From: Gordionus sp. m RMFG-2023
Lineage: Eukaryota; Nematomorpha; Gordioida; Chordodea; Parachordodidae
Assembly: GCF_954871325.1 (NCBI RefSeq)
Contig: NC_088776.1
Coordinates: 24,662,508-24,726,507, forward strand
Length of the DNA stretch: 64,000 nucleotides
Direction: 5' to 3'
Shown in pieces: positions 44,601 to 59,600 of the stretch. Within the stretch, counting starts at the first letter, position 1, and every line of letters starts with the position of its first letter. The notes under the pieces are model-generated. The model worked only from the letters and a program-made list of their open reading frames with translations. It had not been told where the DNA came from and made no database searches. The translations under genes were made by a program, and so were the position numbers.

Positions 44601-47600
44601 AATAAGTCGCCAGGCATATTTGTTTTGCGTCGTATTGCTCGGCATAAATAAAATAACGGAGTTTAAAAATTTTCTAGCCAATAATGGAAAATTAAGTTAA
44701 ATTTAGGATTAGAAATAGAATGTAGAGGGGTAGGATGAATATAAATATTTATAATAGTTTTTATAAAGAAATACACTTATTAATTATGAAAAAAATAAGT
44801 CGCTAATTTTTTTTACCTCCCTCTTGAAGTATTTACTTAGAAAATTCTCATGAAATAACCCACCCCTTCATGTTAGAAATTCTGTGCTCAATTTCTTATT
44901 TAAAAATATATGATATTATGGTTGATTTTGTTTGTAAAATATGATCGTTGGTAACAAATATATAAACCGATATCTGTTATTAAATATTTCCGCTGCAAGT
45001 ACAACTTTATCGTTTATTGGCGATTTCCTAGGTTTACCCTGGTAAACCAGTTTTAACGAAGGGATTTGATAACGTTATGATTGTTCAAAATATAATATTT
45101 CTTATAATTATTTTTTTTAAAATATTTAAATATAAATAAGCATGAACGGTAGTCAAAGCCTTGATATAGAAAGCGGATTTGAAGAAGGAGGCGTTATTTC
45201 ATACAAGAACAGCGTTAGTGATCACCACGATAGCGCGCTCGAGTTAAAACGTTTTATTCTCCGTTTCGTAGATAAGGTGTGTGGACCCGACTTGGCCGTC
45301 AAGAAGGAACACATCAATGCCTTATATCAAATGATACCGGGTATTTTAAAAAATATATATGCCTAAGAACCTACTATATCAAATTTAAAAAAATAACTAT
45401 TCATTGCATCTTCCCAATTTTGAAATTTCCCTCCAACCAATTTGACCAACTCTTTAACTGATCCTGATGTGGAGAATATACAAATACACCATTTTACCTT
45501 ACCAAATATCTTGTGTTTCCTATAATTTTTCCTACATTTCCAACAATCCCGCACACATAAACTTTTTGACTTAATTTGAAAATATTTTGCATAATCCCTT
45601 ATTATTCATTATTATCATAGTATAGTTGATATCCAAAACTTGTAAGTTAAATCATTTTTTTGTGCTTTTGATTTCGCAAAGATTTTGAGAGGTAAAAGAA
45701 CATTAATTAGTGAGCGAGGAGGAAGCTTTCACAGATTCGTTAATAAAATATAAGGAAATATGGGTAAAATGTTAATATTGATGATTATTGTAATTGGGTA
45801 ATGGGTAAAATTGGCTCAATCTACCGAATTGCCAAGGTCACTTTCCACATTTTACATTTAAAATACCCCCTGTCACATTTAAAATTAATTAGTAGTCATG
45901 TGTTTTTTCTATTTTTGGGGAATTGTAAAGAATGACACTTTGAATTGGATCAAATGCTTTGTGAAAGTTTCTATAAAGGTAACTACAGCTTCTTTGATCG
46001 TCCTTTAGTAATTTTCTACTTATATCTTAATTACTAAAGTTATTATGATAACAATTCTTAAATATTTTTAATACATTTGTTAAAATATTTTAAACTTTCA
46101 GTTATCTAATAGTTTTATTATGTACATTAGGCTTAATTACTATGCACTTAGAAACACTGGAAACGGTTCAACGTCAAATTCTTACTTTAAACCCTACAAC
46201 CAAGGTATTAAAATAATATTTTATTGCAACATTGAAATGTAACATTTTTTTATTAATATTTGTTGCATTTCAATCCTTTAATAATAAGAATTTTTGGACA
46301 TTCATTTAATTATCCGATATTAATTTAACATCAATCAATTATTTTTAATTTATGATCCATTTTTATTAAATAGGTAAAAATAACCTACCCTTTTCTACTC
46401 CTCGGAGAGAAGATTATTATTAAAGATGGTTTGAGATCCTATCTGATGCCTTCTAGCTTGCATGATTCCGACATATATGGATATTTGCCGGCTCAAGGCG
46501 CTTTCTTCATTACCAATTATCGCATAATTTTTAAAGGCATTCCCTGTGACACAATGGGTAAATTTATTTGAATAATATTTTTAGTGTTTAATTTTAAAAA
46601 AAAAATTCATAACTATTAATTTAATAAAAAAAAATATTAATATCGTCTAAACAATATCAAAAATTTGATATGGTATTTTAATATCTGAATAAAATACCTT
46701 TTGTTTAACTGTGAGGGCCAGTTCGAATTTGCTTATTACAGACCTGACGCGAATATGTAAAAAATTACTTTTACTCGCGAACTTAAAATTTTATTTTTTT
46801 AAATAATTTTTCAACCCATATAACTTTTATTTTGAAAAATGTTTTTCCGTCATCATGTTGATTTCACCATAAACTTTCTCTTAATAATAATATTATTGTT
46901 TTTGCAGTATGCGAGTCAAATATCATCGTTAGCTTTCCTGTCTCATCCCTAGTAAAAATTAAAAAGTTAGACTTTAATCATTACAACATCATAAATAACC
47001 CCAATAAATTTGTTCTCAACCACCGCAAGGAGTCAAATAACCAAGTTAATCTGGGAAATCACGGTAAAATGTTCTACCAAGATATACGATACGTATTGCA
47101 GTTAAAATCTTGCTCCTTTCAAGTTATATTCATATTTTTTTTAATAAAAAAGTTTAATCGTCCTTTAATTATTATAGGGTTTTTACTTAACTTTTTTTGG
47201 AAATTGCTTTACGGACGATTTTATTCTTACTCCCCCCCCCCCCATACCCCCCTAAATTAAGAAAGCCCTTATAATATTAAACAGCGACATTTATTTAAAT
47301 TAAAACTCATTAATTGATCTTGCACAGGAAAACAATTTTTATTTTGTTAAAAAATTTCTCTAAACTTATCCTTCAGGTAATGAACATTGCCTTTGAGAAC
47401 GACATTTGCTCATCTCAGGAAAACATTATAGAATGGCTTTGCAAAATTCTGAATACTCTTAGATATCCCGAAAATAGGTCATCTACTTTCGCATTTAGTT
47501 GTTTAAATCACGAAAACTCTCCAAATTCCCAAAGTTTACGTTTGAATAACGATAAAAGGGAAATTAATTTTCCTGTTGTCCAATTGGATCTCAATGGAAT

Positions 47601-50600
47601 AGATGATTTTCCCAAGAAAAACAAGGCCCATACATTGAAGTAATCATGTGATTCTTCTACCAATATTATACGACCATATTATCAAATTTATTTATTTTTA
47701 TTCAATAGAAATTTGGCCAAAAAAACTACCAATTTTATATCTTCTTCCAAAAAAACTCTACTCCATACTAAACGCAACTCTATCCACAATCCTTCCTCTT
47801 TCCTAGCTTCTCAATCTCACGGTAGCAAAACTTTGCCTCCCCCCCTTGTCACAGCCAGAAATAATTTCATCTCAAATGACAAAGAAAATAAAGATAATAA
47901 TGAATCTAGCGGGGATTCCAACAAAACTTCCCCAACAACCTCTATAAATAGCGACGTGAAAACTGGTTTATCACCGGTAGACTCTCTTTCGCATAAATTC
48001 GATGCTTTTAAAACTGAAATAAACCTACCTTACTTAAATGACTGCGAAAGATTGGGCCTTATCAAGTCCATCAATCAGAAGATAGCAAATAATAATTATT
48101 CTGAAACGGATAAAAACTTGGACGCTAGTAACAGAAGCGAGGTTACCTGTAACAACCAGGAAAATAATTTTAAGGTATTCGAGACGAATATCTCCTTTCA
48201 ACTTTGTTCCACGTAATCAACCTTTTCAATTTATTATTTAATTTTTATTATATTGTAAGACTAGAATCAGGGATAATTAACGAAATTCACGATCAGGACC
48301 AAAGTCTTTGTTAAAATACCTGACGGAAAACCTATGACAAAAAATGGATTTAATCGTTGACCTTCAATTAGGAATAATGCTATTATTATTTTTTTAAATA
48401 AATAACTTGGGAAGACTTGTGGGAAAATATTGTACTTTATATTTTATTCGATCATTAATATTCTTTTGAAATAATTATTTTTAAACAGATATCCCGCTTA
48501 TTTAGTAATGCCTTCATCCTTAACAAACGAAGATTTGTATAAAATTTCGAAAGGATATAAGCATAATCGGTAAGACATTATTATATTAAAAAATTTATAT
48601 ATATTTTTTTTAAATATTTCTTGCATAATAGTTTCCCTGTCGTTTCATGGAAAAATCATCAAAATAGAGCTTTATTGCTGAGATCTGGCAGTTTTAGTTC
48701 CAACAATCTAATCAAGTTCTTCAAAAGTCATAGTCATCTCCCATTAAATTCCATACAAAGCGGTACATAATTATGAAAAACTATCGTTCATAATCCTCCT
48801 TTTAAACGGAACGAACTTTTATAATTTCCCGATTATTAATCGATACAAATTCTTAAAAGAACCGAACCTAAAAAAATTAACCAAAAATAATAAAAATTTC
48901 CTTATAAAATTTTAAAACCCGAATGAGCATAGCGATTAAATTTTCTAGTCATCCATCCCATCGTTTGTACTATTACTATTCGTTTTAACTTTAGTATTTT
49001 ATTTTATTCGCTTTAAAATTTGATCATTTCATTTGTAAATTTTTTTGGTTAACAATAGCTCTCCACTCCTCCAATAAGGTGATTCACAATGAGCCAAATT
49101 TCATGTTTGGGGATCAGAGGAAATACATTCGAGCCTTATTAGATTCTATCAATGCTTCTAAATGTAGCAAATATAATAAAAGTACAGAATCAAAATACGA
49201 TCAAAACTATGCACCATCCTTGGTTTATAACATGAGGGGATCGTATGTCAGCATAAATTCGATGCAAATGGGTAAATAAAAATTCTTATCCTTGTAAGTT
49301 TGGCAAAAAATGTGATTTTTAAGAAAAGATCAATTTAAAACGCGATTTTAATCAACACGTTGAAAATAGGAGCAAAAAATTTTAAAGAAATTTATGTAGA
49401 TTGATATTAGCTTAAAACGTTATATTTTATTTCAAATTCAGAGTATTAAATAATTTCTCCTTTCATTGAGATTAGAATTAATAATTGTTTCTATACATAT
49501 TATAAACAGGGATCCGAACTGAACTTTTAAACCGGTATTATTTTCAAAGCCTAAATTGAATTTGAATTATTAAGAAATTTGTCATCTGAGCCGAACTTTT
49601 ATAATGGTCTATGAACAGATTTGAACCTTTTCTCTTATAATGATTATTATTAGTTATTTTTGACTTTTGATTGATAAGTAACAGTAAATATTTTATAGAA
49701 TTTTAGTATATTGCTATTTGGCGATGCTAGATATCCAAGTTAGCTTATAGAAGTGTCTTCAACCATATAATTTATTCTTTTTCCGTATGGAGTTTATTTG
49801 ACAGCCAAGACTTTAAAATATTTTAATTGCAAATCACAGTCAAAATTATTTTTTGAATGATAAAAAATTTTTTTTTAATGTGCTTCTCATAATTCTATTA
49901 AGTTTGTAGGTAAGATGGTTTGAAGCGATTTTAATGGTTCAAATCAACCGATATCATTATTTTTTACAAACCTGAACCATGAGGCTATTAATTATTACTA
50001 ATGCGATTTGGTATTTTTTATTTTAGAAAAATTAACTTTTAAAGTAATCTAAGTATTTATATTTCACTATATTGTATTTTGATCAAAATTATTAAATAAA
50101 ATCGTATTATTAAAATTTAAAAAAACAGTGATTATAATCAAATGTAATTTTATCAACCAACCCTAGCCGTGAAATTAGTTTTGCAAATAATTATTCATTA
50201 ATTAGAGCTAATTTTAATACTATTTTTTTATATTCAAAAATGTATAAAAGGAAAAGAACTAACTACATTCTTTTTCTGTTAAAAATTAAATTGATTGTTT
50301 TTTAATTATCATTGATATTGTCACTTAACTTTGGTTTTTTGAATTTTTTAGGACATACGAGACTAGACGAAAAGAAGAAGTATAAACCATTTTACAGGGC
50401 ATTAAACAATCTTAAGGGCCGTTCCGATAAATGTAATTTTAATTTCTTTCTTTAATAATTATATATTGCTGTCTAGGCCGGGCCCAATTTTAAAATATAG
50501 CCAGCTAAAATCGTTTTCTTACCAAATACAGTTGAAATGATTTTAAATCAAATTTAAAAAAAACCTGGGTCGAGCCATAAAATAAAGCTTTTAAAATTCT

Positions 50601-53600
50601 GGGTCAGGCAAAAAATATTTTAGAATTCAGGGTAGGGATTAAGTTTGTACCATTTCTAAAAATTTGGCCTCTGCAGGTCTCTGATATATTTTACAGAGAC
50701 CTGCTTGGTTTTATGATATTGTTTTTACTTTATTACTTTTTACAATATCTTATTATTTATTCCTTATAATCCTTCCAATTTAAGGCGTTTTGCGTTAAAT
50801 TTAAAATTAGACATTACAATTTGGTAAATGTTATTTTGCGTTTATAAATATTAAAAAACGCAAAATAATAAGATTTTTTAGGATTTTAGTTTTAATGCTA
50901 TTATTCACATATATTGCCCACATTTTTAAAAAAAAATAATTACTCTATATTTGGTATAATATAGGATTTAAGCCATACTACTTATATTTAAAGTGTAATA
51001 ACTATTGACCCAGTACTCGTCACAATCTAGGATTGTACAAACATTACGAAATATAATGTCTACCTGTAAAAAAATTTGAAAGGAAAAAAAAGAGAAATTT
51101 TTATTTTATAGCCATTTCCGGTTTTTGGTAATAGACTTATTTTCAATAAAATAAATTTTATATCATATTAAAGGGCTATTCTAGAGCTATTTAATAAGAT
51201 TTAAATTGTGTTTTTAGCTTAATTTCTTTTTGAGATATTTAAAATTAAATATCGTGTATTTTGGAATTTTCGCGTTTCTAAAGATGTCCATATCTCATGA
51301 AGTAAGCCGATTTGAAAAGTAAAATTTTACATTTTTATTAGTTAGTGTGTATACTACCAACATAAAAATTTTTTTAAAAATCGAAGAGGGTCGGGTTGAA
51401 TCTTCAGTTGATTTGATATGGAATATAACATATGTTAAAATTATAATAAATAACATTTTACACACTGGATCATTCCATATCAAATCAATGAAAAATATGA
51501 TTTTCACAAGATCCCTTTGAATTTGGGTGAAATTTTCTTTATAAACTAAAGTACACGTAACTAAAGCAGTGTTCGGATTAGCGTCTGAGCTCTTATATTT
51601 AGAGATATCAAGAGTCAAAGCATGAAAATAACTTAATTTTGCGTGTAATATAATAAAAACTACAGTATTATAAATAATGATTCTAATATCTAAACACAGC
51701 TTTAGTTGTGTTTTAGTTTGTATACAAAATTTCACTTAAACCCAAGGATTCCGAAGAATTATGATCTATTTGACACATGGAATTACTTCCTTATCATATC
51801 GCATATTTTGTATTTATGACCACCAAGCCATCAATAACACGTCCATGAGCGCTAGTCAATGTAACAACTTTTCTCCCGTTCTTACTCGTCGTACTTATAA
51901 TATGGATAACAATCACAGGCCGCACTTGATTTATATAGTAGGGGAGAAATTTCAAATAAAAGTATATAAAAACTAAATTCTTTAATTACGAATTTTATAG
52001 AATTTTTATATGAATTAATACAACAAAATTATCAAAAAGGAAACACAGATTTTTTATTTATTCTTAGAATCTTAAGCTGGAATCTCAACTTCCCGCCAAT
52101 GAATTTAAGTTCATCCCATTTCAATACGAAGGTATTAGGAATGTTAAAGCTAGTTTTAAAAAATTAATGGAAGCTTGCTTGGCCAGCGAATCATTTCTCG
52201 ACCAAAATCATCTAAACTCTAATCAAGAACCGAATAGCGATTTTAAACTCGTCAACGATAAAACTATCTCTCGCTCCTACAATAGCCTTCTCGCAAATCC
52301 CATCTTAAATGATGACGATGCATCTTTGTCAAATTCTTGTAATGATTATTCTTATAACAAATTTATCAGCGATTTTCATTCCTAGTTATCTCATAATATA
52401 CTCACCTTATCCCACATCAAACCTATGAAAATAATGGTAGTAACGTGCCCCTTGGCTCCAACAAAAATTTTTAAATAATCTTTTATTTGTGATTATGATT
52501 CATTACCGAATGTATTAAGAATCTAATATAAAAATAATAATGATCCTTTAAGATGCATCTTTTTGCTCGAGAATTATATGCAGAGGATTATAATTATTTT
52601 GTTTTAAAAATAGTGGTAGATACTGTGGAGGGGAGTGTTCTCTACACACCTGGATTTAATACTCCTGAATAAAAAATTGATTTGTCTAGTAGATAGCGTT
52701 GAGATATTAAATTTAAAATATAGCATATTAATTTGCTTCACGTTCAATTAATTCTACACTCTCATTTATACCTATTTTGTCAAAAGCTAAAATCAAAGGT
52801 TTAAATTATATTGACGCGTACACAAAAAAATTGTTAATCAACAATCTTCGACCAATTAAAACACAAACAATCAATTCTTCCAAATACAACTATATTAAGC
52901 CTGGTTCGCACAGAAAATTTCTTTCAGGAATCGAGGCTTCAGGGTGGTTCCGACAGGTTAATTATTCATCCATTTATTACAGTCGATTGGGATCAATTAA
53001 CGGTTTTTATAATTAACTAAGTATTCTATTCTAAAACCGAAATTATATTTAATAATTGGAATTAATTAAAAATTATATTTTATTTATAGCTCTACAATAT
53101 TATCAGGATCTCTAACATAATAGTTGAAATTTTGAATGATATAGGATCGTCTGTCATTGTAGGTCTAGAAGATGGCTCAGACATTACCTCTCAAGTATAA
53201 TATATATGCCATACAAAAGTAAAATACATATGTCGGGCAAAAATTATAACCTGTTTTTGAAATTATTTTATATTTATTAGAACATTGTATTATAAAATAA
53301 TATAGCGTATATGTTTTTTATAAATGCCAGAAAATTGTCCTTCTAAAATATTGGCCTCCGAATCCCTTCACTCCTTTAAAATAAAATCTAAATTTTTTGA
53401 TTTTATTAAGTTAAGAATGCAAACAATACAATTAAACAACCGTGACAAAAAAAGCATTTTATTTGTTAGCTCGAATTCTCGGCGAAGAATACAAAAGTAC
53501 AACATATTTTATATAATTCGCCACGAATTCGCGAGAGGTATGTTAGCATTAAAGAAACTGGAAAGGGACACTATTTGGCAAAGCCAGTGCTACATATTAT

Positions 53601-56600
53601 CGTACATTGTGTAACATATTTTAACATTCAATTTTCAAGCCAATCAAATAAATATTTTTTGGCCTCGATTTTATAGTTTCACTATTTTAAATTATCGGCT
53701 GTATTTTGTAAATCATTTCAAAGGAAAATTTAAAATATATATAGTGTAAATGAATGTTAAACGATCTATTATACGATTTTCCAGCTGATTAATTGACATA
53801 ATAATATTTTTAAAATCGGCCAAAACAATTGAGCTTATTTCACTCCGAGTTTGTAATTCTTTCATTTTTAATCCAGGTCAGGATTTTAAAATACCACTCT
53901 ACGGCTACCCCCAGACTGGGTAGTTTTTGGGTAGACCTGCACGTCTTTAATTTAATTTAATGGCTCAGAAAATTCGGTAAGGTGGGAATCCCATCTCTAA
54001 ATTCTTCGCAGTTTTTTAAAATATCCTTCTGTTTTGTTATGTCTTACTCGTTTTTTATTCTAATTCATCAGCATAAATATACCCCATTTTTCCGATTTTA
54101 TTTGATCCACTCCAATTTCGCGTCGCATCTTTTGAGTGAGTCCTGCGATATAGAGAAGTTTGCATCCTAGGAAAACCGATCCCAACCTTTACACCAGTTA
54201 TTTATCTTATCTACGTCTGATAACATATTTTTATATACATTACCTTTTTTAGGCCAATATCTTGACTTAGCACAACGTGCAATGAATTGAGATTTTGTCT
54301 CCCCTTGTTAATCATTTTCTGCCATCGCGTGCTTTTCTATATCCACATTTGAAAGATCTGGAAAAATATTTCGTTTATGATCTTAGCTAAAATAATTTCT
54401 AGTATTTTTTTGACTTGGGTTTTTATTTTTTCCCAGTCTGCAATAATACAAATATACGATTTCGGGTAGAGATTATAAGAATTATTTTTTTCTAAAAAAT
54501 TATTATCTCTTCTGTAAGAAAAATATTCGTTGTATGATAGGAAAAAACCAAGGCTTTAATATTAAATAACGGTGGATCTGCGCCAATATTAGATTTTTAG
54601 GAGAATATTGGATCAGCCCATATTTTTTGAAAATTTAACCGATGCCGATATATATATTTTTTATTTATTTTTGAACCAATTTCCCTCGCAATAAATCTTC
54701 ATAACTTCCAAAAGTGTCTTATAAAATCAAAATGTTTAATATATTTTTACATTTTTTAACGATAGAAGAAATAAAAAATTTGTGTATTTATATTTGTCAT
54801 GAAACTATATGTACAATTAATCTCTAAAGGCTATTGTTAAAATAAGACATTATTTACTAATTATTTTATAAATACAAACCTTTCTACCATTTTAAAGATA
54901 AGATATATTTATAGAATTGTAAAGCTTTATGACTTTTTTGATTTTTAAGAGCCAGTTTTGGATGAAACGCTTTTTAAAAAAATTTATACAAAGATTTTTA
55001 TTATTCCAAATATAAAATAATTGCAAAAAAATAATTTAAATATCAGATCGATTAAAAAATTGGGGATCGGTGAAGCCTCATAAATAAACGGATATAATTT
55101 TCTGAACAATTTTTCAAATCACTTTATATATGAATATTATTTTAAATATCTTCAAATTTAGCTATTTGATATTCTTTTATCTGATTTCTCTGCTAGCATT
55201 TTGCCTGCATTTTTATCGAATTTAGAAACTTCTTTGGGAAATATTTAGAGATTTCTTTTTCTTGTATCATAGACTCTATTTTATGAATTGTTTGTTTTTA
55301 ATTTGCTCTATTTCAAGCATCTTCACCTAATACTATTAATACTTTTTTTACGAAGAACATATGAATATCTATTTAAAATAGTTTTTATTAATATCTTTAG
55401 ATTCCATATATTCATTTTCGGGTATTAAAGAATAATTAAAAAATTTGAGGGGGCAATTTTCCAATCACTTTTTTCTACCTCTTATATAACATTCAGATAG
55501 TATCCGTAGTTCAAATAATGATGGATCCTTATTACCGAACCTTTAACGGATTTCAAGTCTTGGTCGAAAAAGAATGGGGCGCATTTGGTCATAAATTTGA
55601 TCGTAGGAATGTCACTCAGTCTTCCAATTCGCAAAACGATGGATATGTTCCCATATTTTTACAATTTTTGGACTTGATTCATCAAGTGATCGATATTATA
55701 AATTAAAATAAAATAAAAAAAATATGTACTATGTGAAAACTTCACATAAATTTAAACTACATATTATTATCTCTACACAAATTATTTATAAAGATCATGA
55801 ATAAATACACCACCCATTTCGAATTCAACCATTTTTATCTCCGCTACCTGGCATACCACAGTTCTTCAAAAAGGTATATTGATTTCGTGTCCAATTTCCA
55901 AAAAGATAAGTTAGATGTCTGGAGAGACTTTAATTTCAATCTCAGCTCCAAAGCAGCCATTATTAGTAAAACTAGTGCAGTCGAGGAAAATAATAAAACC
56001 AAAGGCGATATGGAAGATGGGCTATGCTTCCATATTTGGACATCTGTTTCCAAATTAAATCGCTGTCATCCTACCCTCTTTCGTAATTTTTTATACAACC
56101 GCTCGTCTTTTAGGCCATCTAAATACAGGGACGAAACCGTCGGCGAATTGACACCAGGTTGTGACGATAAATTCAACTACGAAGTATGATTCTAATAAAT
56201 TGGGGCCAAAATATAATTTAATCTATAATCCTATTTTCTCTGCAAAAATAAATTTGACACTTTTTAAGGGCCAGGTCATCTTTTTTGTCATTATTGGCTA
56301 TTAGTTTTTTTTTTATTAACATAAATATTTTTTTTAGATATTGAGACCCGTTTTTTTAAGTCACGCGGATTTAAAGGTTTGGTCTTTTTATACGCACAAT
56401 AATACCCTGGCCCATGGAAGCCCTTATGATAGAGAACTTATTTTCCAGGAACTCAACGATTACGAATACGATACTATTAAAGATGACCCTAATAAAGACC
56501 CTTATCAAAGTTTTGTTCTCAATTCTCTATACCAAACCTCTGAAGATTATCTGCCGACCATATTCACTTATTTATTAAGGGTTATAATCTTTTTTTTATT

Positions 56601-59600
56601 TATTTGGGTCTCTTCAATATCTTAACATCATAGCGTATTAGCATTGAAGCGACCTTTAAATTAGTATTCAAAAGAATCTATCCGATATAAAATATTGTTA
56701 TCCATTTGAGAACTTCTTTTTTTTAAAAAAAATGCTAAATGCTGAAATTTTTAATTGTCTATTATTTTTTTATATCAGTCCTCCTAACTATAAATTACTG
56801 ATATTTGAAATTTCATATTTGATAAACGTGATTAAATATTAGATTTATATAATTTCTTTAGATGTATAATTTTGAAGTTCATTTTAAATCAACTAAAAAA
56901 GTTGATTTTTAACCTGATATCTTAGGAGTTTTTTAAAAATTTTGTATGATAGTATCTAATCTATTAGTATGAAAGAAAATATTTTTTACTTCCGGAGATT
57001 AAGGTTCCTAAAAAAATCACATCATTTACTTTTTAATATTTCGGAAAATAATTAGACTAGAGCAATGACTTATATTTTATTATATAATTTTTTGTTTTTA
57101 ATAATTAACTTATTTTTACTGATTTTTCATATTATTCTTACGATTCAAAAAAATTTGGAGATTGTGAAATAGATTGACAGATTTTATTAATCTATTTAAT
57201 TTTATGTTCGGAAAAGATATAATTTTTATTCACCTATGCATTTTGTAAAGTAAACAATACTATAATTTGCCCTTGTTTAAAACATTAGAGATCATTATGA
57301 TCAAAATTGAAAATGATAAATTAATTTATTAAAATATATATTAATCAAAATTATTCTAACTAAAACGTAAAGATATAAAATCAAAATAAAAATTAAAAAT
57401 TATGTATCTTTCTCTTTTCTTTTTCTTGCAATTATTACATCTTCGATCTCACTTGTATACTACTAAAATTTACATATCATTGATAATTTCATATAATTGT
57501 CATTTAATTTGATTACAATTTGAACCTTCCAATTACCTTTACAATTTAAACATTTCAATTTTCTTAACAAATTAACTGTTTATTTTTAAATTTATAAATA
57601 ACTTTTCTTTTTCAATACACGTATTTGACAACCCTGGATTGAGAAATATCGACCTAAAAATTTCGATGAAGTGATTGCACATAAAGATATCGTTGAAACT
57701 ATTCATAAATTTATTAAAGAGAATAAGTTACCTCATCTTTTATTTTATGGAGCACCTAGAACTGGAAAAACTATTAGAATGCTCTTAATTTTTATACACT
57801 CCCAAAGAATTTATTTGTATGGTTTTGGTGTTGATGCTTCGGATGTTAGGGGTATTAAGATAGTCAGAGGGCCAATTTTAAATTTTGTAGCACAAACACA
57901 GTTTTTAAAATGAAATTATTCGGTGGTTGTTATCATTAAGGATCATGCCTAATTCTCAAAGAACCAAATAAATATATGGTTTCACAAGTTTAAACTACCT
58001 CAGGACTTCAGATGTAATATGGATTTTAAATGGAAATGGATCTCTACATATTAGCATTACTTGGTGTACTACTATAGCTACAAAGGTTTTTATTGTTATC
58101 CATTTCAGATGATCTCCCAAGTTTAATTTTTTCTAATAACCTTGTGTCTAAATGGAACTATGGTATGGGTTACCTGGCCAAAAAAAATTTTCTCTTATAA
58201 GCTTATATGAATATAGACTATTAAGTTTAAGGTTTATTAGATAAATTTACTTTACACATATACATTTCAAATTACATTTATTATATTTAATTTTATATTA
58301 TCTATAAATTGATTTTTTGTTATCTATGGTTTACACACTTAAACCAATCCTTTAATTCAATAACATTTGTTTATTTGACTCTAGTAAGCATTTTGAAATT
58401 ATAAAGATTATACATTCGCACAGTTTATGAACTTATATAGAAAGGTAATAGATATAAATGAGCACATATTCATCTAAGGTTTTTTTTAACTCTCCAAATA
58501 ACTTAAATTATAACTAAACTATAAACTAAAGTATACTCAATAATTTCTAACTTTTAGGCACATAAGGAGTTGGAAAACCTTTTAATTCAATACAAATTAA
58601 AGTACAGCTATTTGATCTATATTATTAACAACTAACTCACATTTTTAACCCAAATGCAATATGTATAAATAAGTTTAGAACTATATTTTCTCCCCTCCTA
58701 ATAAAATTGATTTGAGACTAGAAATAACTAACATATTATTAAACACTGACCAATTTAAAACAACTTTTTAATTTCTGTAATATAATTTTTGCTAAATCTT
58801 AATAAAATTACTTTAAACCGTAATAATATGACACTGCTTTTACCAATTGACAATATTGATAAATCCAAACAACCGCATATAAAAATATTGTACTTAATAA
58901 AAAATTATTTTTTAATGGTTGAACATAATCTCACTTTTTACTAAACTAAGAATGTAACAGATGTCAAGATGTTTTTTTAAAAAAATAAAAAGTCTTGATA
59001 AATTCGGCAACTGTCTAAATTAGACAAAATCTTGGTCCCGCTTGTGCCCAAATTCTACAGGTTTAGCTGTATATAATAAATTTTGAATAACTACCCTAGC
59101 TTAATTATTTCCTGAAATATTTGAAAATAAATTATGCAAACCTTCTGTTATTACTAACTTATAGCCGAAGGTATTTAATAATTTTTTTAAGGTTAATTAT
59201 AGCATGCACTCTCATTACAAACAGAGGCCTTCATGGGCCTTAATTTTTTGACAAAGCCCGGCCTAGGCCCGCAGTAAAAAATTTTTCTAGACCCAAGCCC
59301 GGCCCATATCTAATGTTAAGAAAAATTCCCAAGCCCATGATAAGTTTCTAAAAAAATTCCCAAACCCGGCCCAAACTCATATCTAAAAATTTAATCTTTT
59401 TTATATTAATGAAAATAAACAATATTTAAATATATTTAGGCAATCATTTTGTTTACAATACTGAAATTTATTATTATTAGAAGAAAAATATTTGTTTAAA
59501 TTAGCAACTGTTTTATACAATCTAAATTTAATAATTTTAGGCCCAAGCTCTTTTAAAAAAAATTTTAAAAATTCCATCCCACTAAAAAATATAATATAGA

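Noticed and set aside
45142-45366. Separate small gene starting at ATG 45142
   Set aside because: The ATG is preceded by a good acceptor, and the sequence continues the Sbf protein in phase from the exon ending at 38372.
51295-51735. 147-codon minus-strand open frame
   Set aside because: It runs through two copies of a transposon end and the space between them; no protein features.
55844-56053. Minus-strand open frame opposite an Sbf exon
   Set aside because: Shadow of the conserved [14 protein letters not shown] exon.
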